A DNA stretch of 64,000 nucleotides. It comes from Litomosoides sigmodontis (Eukaryota; Nematoda; Chromadorea; Rhabditida; Onchocercidae). This document shows, in pieces, positions 22,872 to 35,776 of the stretch (the first letter of the stretch is position 1; the number at the start of each line of letters is the position of its first letter). Below the pieces are notes generated by a model. The model had not been told where the DNA came from, did not search any database, and saw only the letters and a program-made list of their open reading frames with translations. A program made the position numbers and the translations under genes. The stretch lies in contig OY718806.1 of NCBI GenBank assembly GCA_963070105.1, positions 2,576,865-2,640,864 on the forward strand. Direction: 5' to 3'.

Positions 22872-25800
22872 ATGGTATCGGTCGTTACCAGAAGAGCAAT
22901 TTGGTTTGCACGTGTCCTGTCGAAAGATGCAACCATCCCGCAACCATCAACTAGTCGTGGTTGGATTTTCTTTGGCTCCAGGAGGGCAATTTCGTTGTCG
23001 AATACTTATCGAAGCAGTGGTTATTATGCTTTGTACGTTCCGTATGCCATATTTTCCAATTATAGTTTTTATTTTCCTTTCCGCTTTTAACAATAACTAA
23101 CTAATAACTTATTTGTGTGTTGCGGTTTCACTTGTTTAAATGAGGAAAGTGATCCTTGACAGTTTATATTGTATGTCACAGATTTCCTGTTGTGCCAAAT
23201 GCTACGCCCGAGAATAATAGATTTGTAGCTAATGTGTGCAATGCGGAAGACTGGCCAGCTCTATCTGTCCCACGTAAGTTTTTCGGTTGCACCAGTATTT
23301 CGAATATTGTGCGCTATTTTGGTTCAGTTGTTTTGCAGTGCTGTTCTTTCTCATATTATCAAGCGCTTTTCGCCTTCCATATTTGTGTTCATTACTAAAA
23401 CCATGCAAATGTTGCTACATTTCTTTAGAACAATTTAAGTTTTAGCGAAGGAAATGTATGAAGGAACAGTTCGAATGCTGCTGGAGTATGGAGCCACAGT
23501 GCATGAGCATATGAAAGTATTAGAAGGAAGTAAGCTAGAAATTTTCATTGTTATTAAAACTTAGAGGCAGTTCCGGAATGCTTCTCATCTTTTTATTCCT
23601 TTTCCTGAAGAAAAATTTCATAGAAATTGGATAAATGAGATATAAATATGTGTCATGTTTCAGTGCATCCGGAAGATCTAACTTTTGAAAATGTCATTGA
23701 GCCATTTATTGCCGAGGAAGAACAGGTATTGTACGCTTTCCATACGTTGTGGACTAGAATGGTTACAGACTGGCCAATTTCTAGCGAATTACACGCTGAT
23801 TTCATGAAAGTAAGTTATACGATTTACCCCCGTCTTTGATTAGAATTCTGCTGTTTTAAATTACTACTGTTAAGGGTCCAGTGATGATTTATCATTTTGA
23901 TACTTTTTGTATTTTTACGGTTAGTTCTTTTAAAAGTAATGGATACATATTTCTTATGTTCATGTACTTTGAGAAAACATTTTTGTGTTTGGGATAATTT
24001 TTGGAGCAGTTACTTACAGATTCACGAATTAGCCATCACGGAAGTTTCTGCGAAGTGGAAACACGATATTTTTTTTAAGGCCATCAAGGTTACACATTGT
24101 CGTTTTTAACATTTTGCTTTACAATAAAGCGCAATGTTCATAAGATTTTGACAAGGAACGTTTTATTCGTTTTTTATAAATTCGACGTTAAAAAAATTTT
24201 ACGAAGCATAGTAAGCCATGGAATTGTTTGAACGTTATCTCATTTTTTTATTATCAGTGAGACTTTGCATTATGCAAGGAATAATTGAATCTTTCTGGAC
24301 GTTAATAACTTTCTTAATATAAGGATTTTTAGGTACTCTGTGAAAGAAATGAAATCGCAGAAAGATGGAAGCGAAGACTTGCCGATTTCTATTATCTGCA
24401 AATGAAATCAAGAGCCATGGGCGAAGCTTCGAAAAAACATGAACAGTTCTTAGGACACGACAGTTTTGTAGAGCATTCTGTACTTAGATATAGGTATGCT
24501 TGGACTATTTCTTAGCTTGCAACTAATTTGAACTTGGGCGTGTCACATCTCGTTCATTTTATGATGAGGGGTCAACATTTTTCGTGAGCTTGAACAGTTC
24601 TCGCAGTTGCTATGCTTGAATCATTATAATCATTTGTCTGACGTTTTAGAATTTCTTTTTTAGAATGATATTGCGGAATTCAGATGATATGGAGAATATT
24701 CAAATTATAGATCGAACAGCGTTCAAGGATGCGCCTCCCGAGGTGCTCAGGAAACTTGCAGGAAACAGGCAATGCAATCACATTTTTTTTTGTCTATACA
24801 TACTGGTGTTATATTTGCATGAGTACAAAAAAATATTAGTAAATATTTATAAGCATGTAATGAAATTATAAGATAGATGTTACAGAACTGAATATGAAGA
24901 CAGACCATGGCTTGTTAGTCTTACAGCAAGATCTATAAAGCCAATATTGACCTACTGTTCTGATAAGGCTATTCGTGCAAGCGTCTGGGATAAATGGATT
25001 TCTCGTGCTTCAAAGCCACATAATCTAGCGCGTGTTACAAGTAATTCAAGAACAATTGAGACGATCAAGAGACATCAGTAAGTTTCGAGAAGAATTGCTT
25101 TGTACATTTTTTTTCTTTTGTTTTTGCAAGAAAGGTTGATTTGAATAAAACTGATACAGTTAACATGTTAAATATCTTTTTATATTTGACACGTTTGTTT
25201 CTTAGACTCAGGGCTAGGTTTGAAGAGCATGGCAAAAGTTGATGTTGCATCACTCGAGACATTTTCTCATTTGAGTTTTATATAAAGTAGTTTTTAAATT
25301 CATTTTCTGTTTGGCGGTATATGTACTATTTTTTAGGGGAAAGAAAGCTGCATTGCTTGGATTTTCTACATATGCTGAGTATAGATTGGCTTACAAAATG
25401 GCGGAGTCCCCAAAGATTGTGCGAAAATTTACGAAAGCGTTAGTAAATTTTATTTACAACCGCATTCGAATCATTGCTGACATCATCTTTCACAACCGCA
25501 CTGTTGTGAAAAATTGATGAGGATTTAGTCACAGCATGCCTAAGCAACTCATTATTTGACGAAACGTTTTTATACTACGATATGGTCTGTTGAAGTGAAA
25601 GGTCACAAGAGATTTGAAGTCTTTTTTAAATTCTCTTCACTTCCCAAAAAATATGGCAGTGTGATTGCTTCTTAAACGCTGTTATGGCTTGCATTTAAGA
25701 GTATTGAGATTGTTGCTGTTCTCTTTAACATCTTTTTTGGAAAATGTAATTTCTAGCTTAGCAAGGAGAATGCGACCATTATTTGATGATAGGATGCAAA

Positions 25801-28604
25801 CTTGGTCTAGTTTCGCTGCAGAGGAAGAAAAGCTTTATACCCTGGCTCCGTCGGACTTATATTATATTTGTCGTAAGGAGGCTGAAAGTCTACACGAGTA
25901 AGTTTATTGTGTCAATTAATAACCATTCGTATCAAGGTTATTCTTCAATATATTTTTATCTGTTTCTTTGAATTTCGGAATTATAAAAGACTTACTGTTT
26001 ACAGAATTGACCCTCTGGATCTCATGTATCATTTCCCTTTCTGGCCTACATTTGAGAACATGTTGGAAATCTTTTCATACATATTCGGTGTCTTATTCGA
26101 AGTAAGGTTCTATTCCTTTTGTATTGTACTTGCTCTTCTGAATTGTTTTGAGCACCGTTTATCTATTACACTTGACATGCTAATTGCTTATTATAAGATT
26201 TTGTTAAGGATATAACTGGTGGCAGTCTTGATCGGTGTCATCCAGATATTCGAATCTTTTCCGTAACAGACTCATCAGGTAAATTGTTTTCGAACGCTAA
26301 CATTGAGAATCGCAGTGCAGTGTTCATTCATTCTAAACAGGCTGCAATATTAACGTTTCTGATCTACTAAGAATTATTTTTATATTTTCCATAATGCTTT
26401 GTAGGAGTGCATTTGGGTCGTCTCTACGTTGATCCTTTTGAACGACCAAATAAGTGCTGTACATGGGATACTTTGCTTGGACGAAGTAAGTTATTTCTTG
26501 TGTTTATTTACTAATCGCTCTGACAGTTATAGAGTGTGACAGAATGTATCAAGCCATATTTGACGTTTAAATCAACTGTTAACATGACAATCCTCATCTG
26601 TAGCTGGTATTTTGCACAGATGCTAGTTTTCAATGTGCAAATTCCAGATTATTGCGATGAATATAAGTGGGATAAAATAGTTTATCTCTTTGCTAATCTC
26701 GGCATATCCAGTTCTTCGGACTCATCAACACTTCTGCATTATGAGGAATTACAGAATCTTCTTTTTCATGTAAGTTAGTCAACCCCTTTTGCTATTGATC
26801 AAATAAATGCATTAAATAAGCTTAAAAATAGAAATTTTCCTGAAAGGTTATCAGTATAGATTAGAGTGGTTTATATTTGCTCTGAATAGTAGTATGAATA
26901 TGTCCTAAATTACAAAGTACATGATTTACACAAATTTTTGTTGTACTTGTCCTGTATGTATGTATGCATTTACAATATCGAATTGGTTTAAATATTATAG
27001 GCAGGTCGTGCAATGCAGTTTTTATTTTCTCAGTCACCATACAGAGATCTGATAATACCATGGAAAATTTTCCATGCTCTTGATATGGATGCTGCGGATC
27101 TATTGCCAACTATCGTACAGTTTTTCATTTTTAAGCCCGTACTCTTAACTGCTTTATCCTGCAAACATCTGGTAAGTTTCCATGCTGGTTATTGTTTTCT
27201 TGATAAAAATCCTGCAATGAAAATTTTACATGATTTAGATCGTAATTTAGTCATTTTTGATGGAATACTCGAAAAAATGTTTATGTAATGGAATTTCAAG
27301 AAAACGGGTGAAGCATTGTCGGAAACCAAAGCAAATAATGTTGCATTGGGTTTATCACGCTCCGCATTTTATGAAACTTATCGTGCATTATTTTGGACAG
27401 ACTTTGACCTGACGCTCTTCGATATGAAAGATCCTGATCAGTTAGTTTTTATAATTTTTTCATCAATAGGAGTATGTTCATGTCACAATCATCATTCTTA
27501 AGAAGGCGTTTTTCAAAAATTTACCTATTGTTTTATTAGCGAGTCGGTTCATGGAGAAATAAGTCGCTCTCATTCTGACCTGCTTGTCTAGTTCTGAGAG
27601 GTTACAAAGCTGTAATATGAATAATGAATAGATATGTAAATAGTAAGCATGTAAAATATAAATAAATAGAGTAACATGATTGCTAATAAAAATATGTATA
27701 TAATGAACAGAGTAGACAATATGAATATACAGACAGTTTGTAACATCTAAGTATTATCCAAAATTGTCAATCTCGTTCCTGTGGTAGGGTTACTTGGCAA
27801 GAAGTTTATCAGCAAAAATTGACGGAATATTTTGCGTTCAAAAACGCGAAGAGAGATATGCAGCCATGTTCTTTTGCTCCAATTTTTGGCAGAAATATGT
27901 CAATGGCCATGTATTACAGTCGGCTTTGGACAGAGGTATGTATTTGCTGAAGAATAAGGGAATTTGTTCGTAGCACTGTAATAAAAATACAGTACAGCTG
28001 AGTGTTTTGAGATGTTTTTTCCTGAATTTATGATGCAAACTAGAAGTATTTGATAAGTATCCTCAATGTTTTCTGTTAACGATTCAATGTGTTATAGAGT
28101 GCGGTGCGTCCTGGAAGTTATGTAACTCATTTTGGTATGCCATGGTTCCGTGGAGGGAAATTATAAAAATTAGAAATAGATTCGTTGAATGTGCCATACT
28201 ATTTTGTTTCTGAATTCATTTTAGATGTTGGCTTTGGATATTCATGACACGTTTGAGAAGGAAGATGACGTATGTGCAACTGGAGATCGCTTGAAAAAAG
28301 CAATTTTGTTCGAGGGGGCCAGTCAGCCTCAAAGGGAATTATACCGGCGCTTCCAGGTTTTTAATTAAAACATTATCTCTTGGAGTTTAAACAACCTGCC
28401 TCATTTGGTAAACTTTTTCATCTTTTGAAATTAATAATTCAGGGACGTGACCCCAGTCCGGATGCTATGTGCGATTTCTACGATCCTCCGCAATACCATA
28501 TTAGTATTGGGGCTTCTAACGAAAACGTTACTCCATACCTGAATTCTGATGTACAAACTGACACAGAAAAACTTAAAGCAAAGCAAAGACTACCCACAAA
28601 ATGA
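22872..28604 (+). CDS. M3-family oligopeptidase homologue lacking the zinc site, probable mitochondrial pseudoenzyme
   Basis: Nineteen exons join in phase, 826 codons: 22872-23032, 23182-23273, 23446-23529, 23664-23809, 24020-24088, 24333-24493, 24664-24768, 24886-25077, 25337-25438, 25757-25897, 26005-26101, 26209-26278, 26405-26485, 26543-26769, 27001-27171, 27301-27440, 27788-27935, 28225-28356, 28443-28604. The start MVSVVTRRAIWFARVLS looks like a mitochondrial presequence. OpdA-type M3A landmarks are GFSTYAEYRLAYKMAESP, HLGRLYVDPFERPNK, MAMYYSRLWTEMLALDIHD and ELYRRFQGRDPSPDAM near the C-terminus. Where active members have L-F-H-E-F-G-H, this gene reads LLFH joined to AGRAMQ (about residues 573-582): the glutamate is gone and the second histidine is arginine. 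The third-ligand region (V-E-L-P-S-Q) reads ADLLPTI. The fold is clearly retained but zinc catalysis is not expected. The intron after 24768 starts with GC. Confidence 0.85.
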
Positions 28605-29070
28605 CACTCTGTTGACTGTTGTAATGCGGTTATAGTTGATTACGTTTGGTACTTTTATTTAAGAATCTTAATGATAAATTTTTGCTGGTAGTTGTAAAGT
28701 AGTTGCACATTCTTAAAAACGCGCAATCGGTTGCAACTTGTGGAGATTATAAGGGCACAGAACAGTGGACAGAGCTTAGGATTCTAATAGAGTGGGTTAA
28801 ACCATTATCCGATGCATGAAGTTAAGCCATATATAGTATACAGTCGGGAGACCAATAGGTTTGAAAAACTTCATTGATAAAAATATGACCCGACGTAGTG
28901 TCAGGGCAACTCGTTCATTATTTCAGGAACCCTACACAACTTCCACATTATTCACTTAGCTATCGTTCTGTAGTTAGATACTGGAGCTTTAAGACTGGGA
29001 AACAGTAGAGTAATAACATTTTAGTTTTATTCACAGAGATCACATGCAAGAGTCGGACTGAATGTGATGG
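28605..29070. other. Intergenic between convergent M3-like and msh-2 genes
   Basis: It presumably holds the two 3' UTRs. No other feature seen. Confidence 0.5.
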
Positions 29071-32000
29071 TTAGTCTCCTTCTTCATTCATCAAGTTGTC
29101 TAGAAGCTGTTGTCGTAGCTTATCGTCTCCAAAACTGCGGATTTTTCTGTACAATTCCTCTTCGTCTGAGCTTAACTTCGAATCCCCTGCTTCCAATCTC
29201 TTCAACATATCGCTTGCAGCCTGAAACTTCATCTTATTTCTGGATAGCTATTATAAGTGTACAGTTCCCTTCATTCTTTTGCTTGCAAATGTCTAAGATT
29301 AAGTTCTAGAGTTTAAAAAAGGTTTAAAAATTAACATACCTGGAGAACACTGTCCGGGAGACCAATCATTTTACCGATGTTCAAGCCAAAAGAACGGCCC
29401 GCAACGCCTGATATTATTTTATACAACAGAATAAACTGCCCGTTCTCATCAATTTGAGTGGCAGTACAGATATTTTTCACCTGCTTCGGATATACACGAC
29501 CTAGTCCAGTCAGTTCATGATAATGCGTAGCATATATGCAGAAGCATTTCACCCGGGAGACAATGTCTCTGTAAACTACTGCTTAATCATAAAACAGGAT
29601 GACAAGACAATGAAAAAATATTGTAAAGAAAATACAACCCACTCTGCAATTGCCCACGCTAATCCAAAGCCATCATATGTTGATGTACCACGTCCCAGCT
29701 CATCAACAATAACCAACGAATGACATGTTGCTAACTATAAAATAGCGTGAGATAGTAAGCATTGCTATCTCTTCAATTCACAAACTTTTTGCATGACTAG
29801 TACAAAAAAAGGTTTCTAAAATAAAGGCAGGCATGAACTGCTGGAAACCTGAACTTAATATGAAATTATTTACGCAATTAAAATATTTTCATATTTATGT
29901 TAAAGAAACTGCTATCACAAATTAGTAGTTAATGCTTATCACAATCTCTTAACCAAGTAACATACTGCGTTTACTATTCCAAAAATTGACACTAATTGTA
30001 ACTTACTATTAGTCTATGTTCTAACAATAGGATGTACTTTGTTTATTCTCTCGATGTACGATTCAAAGAATATTTCAATGATTATTATCAAAAGACCTAT
30101 TATCTTGCATCCATTCCTTCCACTACATGGTCAATTATTTAACTAATTGCTTACTTTCGTCTTTTTTCTTCTTTTTTGAGACAAAAATTTGTCTCAAAAA
30201 AGAACTTCTATTAAGGAAAAAGTTGCAAAATAAACCACTTCAATGAATTAACCTCAAGAATTGACGCGCAATCATTCATTTCTGCCATAAACGTAGAAAC
30301 CCCTTTACACTGATAATCGCAGCTACCTATCCTAAATGCGAAGAAAATAAAAGAGGTATTTATCAAACATCCTCGAAAATTGCATTAAAAGGTTAAAATA
30401 TCAACTTCAGTTCTCATTTACCAATATATTATGTTTTAGATGTAATTCTTAACGAATATGTGTATATCAAGCAGGCTCTGTTAGTTCATGGCCCATGGAT
30501 AATAACCGAGTTATTAAAGTAGCAAGATGAATTAACTGTCAATCACGGTGACGTCAAAACAGTACTTTTGTTCTTCCAACTTCTGTAGTTATTTCATTAA
30601 TTAAAATGCTAGGAAACATAGAAAAAAAAGAAGAAAATGCATTATCCGTGGAACAAAAAAACTAACTCGCAAATCGATATGACTATTTGTAAAAGCGAAA
30701 AAGTACCGTGTATGAATGCCGTCTATAAGAGAAAACCTGGCGCTCTCACATGGAACAAATGAGCCCATTTGCGCCAAAAGGACCGAAAGTGCGCAGCAAC
30801 GTAAATATGTACTTTTGCCTCCCATATTCGCTCCTGTTAGCATCAAAAACATTGCACCGCCTGAAACCAACTGTCTCTAAGGAAAAGTTCCGCTGCAATT
30901 TAAAATACAAATTGGGATTTAAAATTGCAACAGAAATATAATTTGCATTATTTCCCCCCAGAAAAAATGGTTCCAACCTCCCTGTTCGTTGCCGATAATT
31001 ATATCGTTTGATATAAATTGTGGAAAATTTGGATTCGCTTCCATAACTGGATGACGACACTTTCTGAGTTCCAGAACTTGCTTATCTAAAACCACACACA
31101 TACAAAACATTCAATTTTTGAAACCACGCACATACAACTTACAAAAACTTCAACAAAATTGGAAACCCATTTTAACAATTTGTAATCAAACTTTTCTAAT
31201 GCAATGTGATTTAAAGTAAAAGACAATGTTCGATTTCCCAGATTTGTAAAATTAATAAAAATTAAAATCAAATCATAAATATGGCTTATTCTCAACTCAA
31301 CTCAATTAAATTCGCCAAACTGACCTTCATTAAGTATTTGTGGTCTTACATAACGAAAAGAAGATTCGCTAGCGACTAAAGAAAGTGCGACAAAAGTGTC
31401 GATTGTGGCAATTGCTTCGGATAACTCACAGAACGTTGAAACATAACCAGCTAAAATATTCTTCATTCAAAAACATGTTGTAGAAATAGCTATTTGCAGT
31501 TTGCGAGAACCATAACTTACAACAAGTTTCAACCACCATCTCGACAAAGCTACTCTGAATTGCTTCGTATTGAGAAGAAAGTTTCAGATATTCACGATTT
31601 AGTACATCCAGATCGTTGCAAGTAAAGCGTACACCAGAGCCTTTACTTGTTTCAAGAATATGCATGCCCGACCATCTAATTGATTTTTCAGCCTGAAAAT
31701 AACATTCATCCTAAATATGTTAAGTGTAGAGAAATTGAAAAGAAAAAAAAACTTAGTGATAAGATCCAGTAATACTCAGTAATTTATACAAGTCATGACA
31801 GTTAGTAAATCATACCTTTAATGTGACCCGAAAATGGAAACCATGATGTTCGGTGTTTTCAAGTTTAACTGTTTCGGTTATTTCAGAACAAACCTAGAAA
31901 AAAATACGAAAGTATTTTAAATATTCATTCGAAACAGAACAAGTAAAGAACAACATCGACCAGATAAATGTACAACAAACTGATAAATTGAAGAAAAAAA

Positions 32001-35000
32001 TTACTTTTTTCAACAAAGCATTACATTTCCTTTCAATCTCATGCATTCTTTCAGCAACATCTAGCAAACCCTCATCAATATTTGGAGAAATCCTATATGA
32101 TCCATTTTCTTTGAAATAAGATATATCAATTGTACTTTCAATCAATGCCATGAACTTCCCAAACTGTAACTGCGCCAGAGCAAGTGGCTCCTGCAAAAAA
32201 ATATTGAAATGTCGAGTTTTCCATTGAAAAATACAAGCATATTACCATTATGAGAATAAAAGAATACTTTTACACTTACCAAACATAAATCATTAACAGC
32301 CGGTGCCAAGGAACCACACGAAGCATGAAGCTCGTCCAATACTTGATGGAATCGTTTCAGCAGACAGATGATTTGGTAAAGACGATAACATTCCTTTAAA
32401 TAAATTAAAAGCCACCAATAATGAGAAGTTTTCTCTTCTTTCTTGCTACTACGACTCTAACTATCTCACGTCGATTCCTGAGATATGCAAACTATCTTCC
32501 AAATAAAACCCAACAAAATGTCGAAAACCATATAAGCGAAATGTATTCGAACCTGTAAGCCTGCCTTCTTTTGCACTAATTTTCTGGTAATTGCTGTAAT
32601 ATCAGGTATTCGACGTAAAATATCATCATGAAGTATGGCACGGCATGAAGAATCATTGACAAAAGCTTCAACTACATCTAATCGTTCATTAATTTTACGT
32701 ATATCATGCAAAGGTCGTCGAACCCACTCTCCTACAATTATATTTTGAGAATATTACAAGTTACGTTTCCTACGACTCGAAATTACTACAAGAGAATATT
32801 CGCTTAGTTTAAAAAAGGCCGTTTCTGTCCTAATTATACACCAAAGACTTACTTAAAAGGCGTTGTCCTTGAGGAGTGCGACATTTATTTAACAATTCAT
32901 AAAGCGAACCCGTATCATTCAATAAATCATCTGAAATTTAATCCATTATTGTACTTTGTTCAGCAAAATAATGTCTGGACACAAATAATTCTACATAGGA
33001 TTAACAGTTACACAAGCGTGATAAATCGACTGGTAAAAGAACAAGAAATACCATCTTCCTGAGATGCGCTGAACAATTCGAGAGCTTTTACCGCAGCAGA
33101 ATTCAAATACATGTAACCTGCCGACTTGTAATTACGTAACTGAAATTTCGCATTCTTCATTCCACCGTCATTCAAATGCATATGTTGAATCAACCCAACG
33201 AGACAACTTGTCTGAGCTCTTGAAAGATGAATGTCTGAAAGAAAGCAAATTAAAGTTTTCATAGAAAATCCGCTTAAAGGTGACAACACAGAATACAATA
33301 ACAGAGTAATTTACTTTCGAAGGATGTTCTAAAATAGCTTATTTAAGCTGCTCCAAATTTTAAACCATAAATTTGCCTCAATGTGTCTGCAATTTGCCAG
33401 ATATCAAAAGTTCCCGGAAGAAACACTTATTTTTCGACACTTCTCTCAACAGTAATTCTACTGCTGTGAATTACCAATAGACTACAACAAGTGAAAGATC
33501 CAACAACACACGCAAAGAATCACCTTTATATTTCGGATCAAACATCCGAACTATCTGGTCAGAGAGTAGAGTAGGAAGTTGTTCACTAAACTGGAAGAGT
33601 TCTTTTCTGATACCAGCTTTTTTAAGTGCTGTATTCAATTGGTTACTGCTTTCACCCGACGAACTGACGGAAGATATTCCCATTTTAGTAGAAATCAGCA
33701 AACATTCTCGGGGTACCAATGCAGTCAAACATTTCTAAAAAATGTTTTCGTGACTCAAATGATTTCGGACCATGCCGATATTATATTCTGACCATTTTAA
33801 ATAAATGACACTAATTTCAATTGATAGGGATATCACTTGCACTTACTTCCAAATTCACAAAATGCTCATTATCAAGAAATTCTGCGATTGTAAACTGCAT
33901 TTCCCGAACATTGCAGGACACAAGAGAGACCAAGCACTAAATAAAAGATTTTTTCAAACTCTGAAAAAAGAACTGGCAAATCTAGTTCTGGTCACTAGTT
34001 TAAAAGAGAATTTTCGGAAATTCCTTTGATATCTAAAGATAGAAACCGAAAGTTCCATAGTTTAGAGTAATGAACAGAAAACGGTACTTCGGTGGAATCC
34101 TGTCTTTCTGTTACAGTTAAAGCCGCAACTGTTGTAAGCTCGTATAATTCAGCACTGTCACCAATAATTTCTTCAAAATCATTTAAACATCCCAGTGAAC
34201 CCTCAAAACAAATAAATCTATGATTGCCTTCAGATTACTGAAGTAATATCTAGAAGAAAGGACTCTAAAGAAGACAGTTTTGCTTGCAATTCCTACAATC
34301 GAAGTACAAACGGAGGCGTAGCATTATCAACCACATGTCCTAACATTGAGTCCCACATTTAGTTATATAACATCATTTGAAGCGTTCCGTCTTTCGCTTA
34401 GTTCTCGATTATTATGATTACTGCTAACAGACGGGATTGAACAACTAAAATTCAAATATTTCACTCATTCATTTCTTTGAACACAATATAAAGCACTTAA
34501 AAAACTTGATAAAACTGTCGCAATCACCTTCGCTTTAAGTTTCCACTGTCCGTCATGTGCAGCATATACTTCCACACGATAATGCTGCACTAAGATGGCA
34601 TCGTGAATAACGCGCAAATACTGCGTGTTATTTAAGACATGATACATTACTTCAGTTTCACCTAAAAACATTTACCGATAAATGCAAAAACTATTTACAG
34701 AGACTTTTATGATATTTCACTAACGACATAATTTAAGATTAAATATATAGCCTTTTCCTCCAGAAAAATACTTGTCATACTAGCAAGGGAGACTCACCAA
34801 TTCGACATCGTCTAAGACCCACTTCGCTGCAAAAAACATTGTTTGCAACGAAAATTGCATCGTCTTCGTAGCACGTATAAAATTCCTGAAGTTAAATATA
34901 CATTTTCTTCTCTAGAAAAACACTTGTATTTTTAAGCTATGCAGCATAATCTAGAATAATAAAGGGATATTCTTAGACAGAATACGAGAACACAAGGTCC

Positions 35001-35161
35001 ATCCGCAACATGCTTTACTTGAGTAAAAAAAATTAAGATAAATTATTAAGAAAACATCAAAAATTAAGAAAACAAAAACCCACGCTCCGTTCGAAAATGA
35101 CAACAGTCCCCGTCGCCTTATTTTGAATTATCTTCACCAAAGCTTTATCCAGTTTATCCAT
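29071..35161 (-). CDS. msh-2: DNA mismatch repair protein MSH2 (MutS homologue)
   Basis: Twenty exons join without a phase error (880 codons): 35161-35084, 34885-34798, 34661-34528, 34201-34088, 33936-33847, 33734-33524, 33234-33052, 32930-32853, 32731-32553, 32393-32280, 32190-32005, 31893-31816, 31692-31521, 31450-31325, 31085-30978, 30860-30707, 30331-30253, 29734-29643, 29568-29340 and 29220-29071. The mismatch-binding start reads [10 protein letters not shown] then [10 protein letters not shown]. The connector and lever include [35 protein letters not shown] and [11 protein letters not shown]. The ATPase has Walker [21 protein letters not shown], Walker [21 protein letters not shown], and THYHEL. 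In the family it pairs with MSH6 in the nucleus to recognise base mispairs and small loops. All catalytic motifs are intact. The C-terminus is shorter and acidic compared with human MSH2. Confidence 0.96.
30169..30204. repeat. Perfect 17-bp inverted repeat with 2-nt spacer
   Basis: The left arm TTCTTTTTTGAGACAAA (30169-30185) and its exact reverse complement (30188-30204) flank AA. It lies in the msh-2 intron between the exons ending at 30253 and starting at 29734. Confidence 0.95.
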
Positions 35162-35776
35162 TGCGAACGACTAATTGCTGTGAACGACCAGGATCAGTAG
35201 GCCACGCCGATGAACGAAATTATTGCCGATATAAGGACAAAAAACAATAACATAATTTGTGTTAAAAAATATTTTGGTCAACTTTTAGCATACCACATTA
35301 GATTCGCAAAACTTCACCTTTATTTATTGTCAAGCTCAATACTGCTTCGCATCCTCTTGTTCTACACTTGCCTTACTTCGTAAGTCAGAAAACACCCATT
35401 GCATTAGGGAACAATGAAAGTACGCTAACCACATTGATATTCATAAATTAACCCCATTCTTTATAATGACGTATAGGTTCGTCAAATATAAACCATATCA
35501 GCATGTAAGGACCAATCCACAACATATTTCATTCATGTTCAATCAAAATTTTTTTAAAAAAAGTGGAAAGATGAACCAAAAAATGACAAACAACGGCCGT
35601 GTGTTAGAGAACAAATTTATATTGTAAGAATTCATTTTCAGCAAGTTTCTTACAGAAGATAACGACGACTCCGGTACTCATCAAGTGGCAGTTATTGGGA
35701 ATATCTCGTTTTTAAAAAATATAGCAATAGAGCAGATTTTGAGCAAAATGCAAAAACATAATGAGAACAAATCAAT

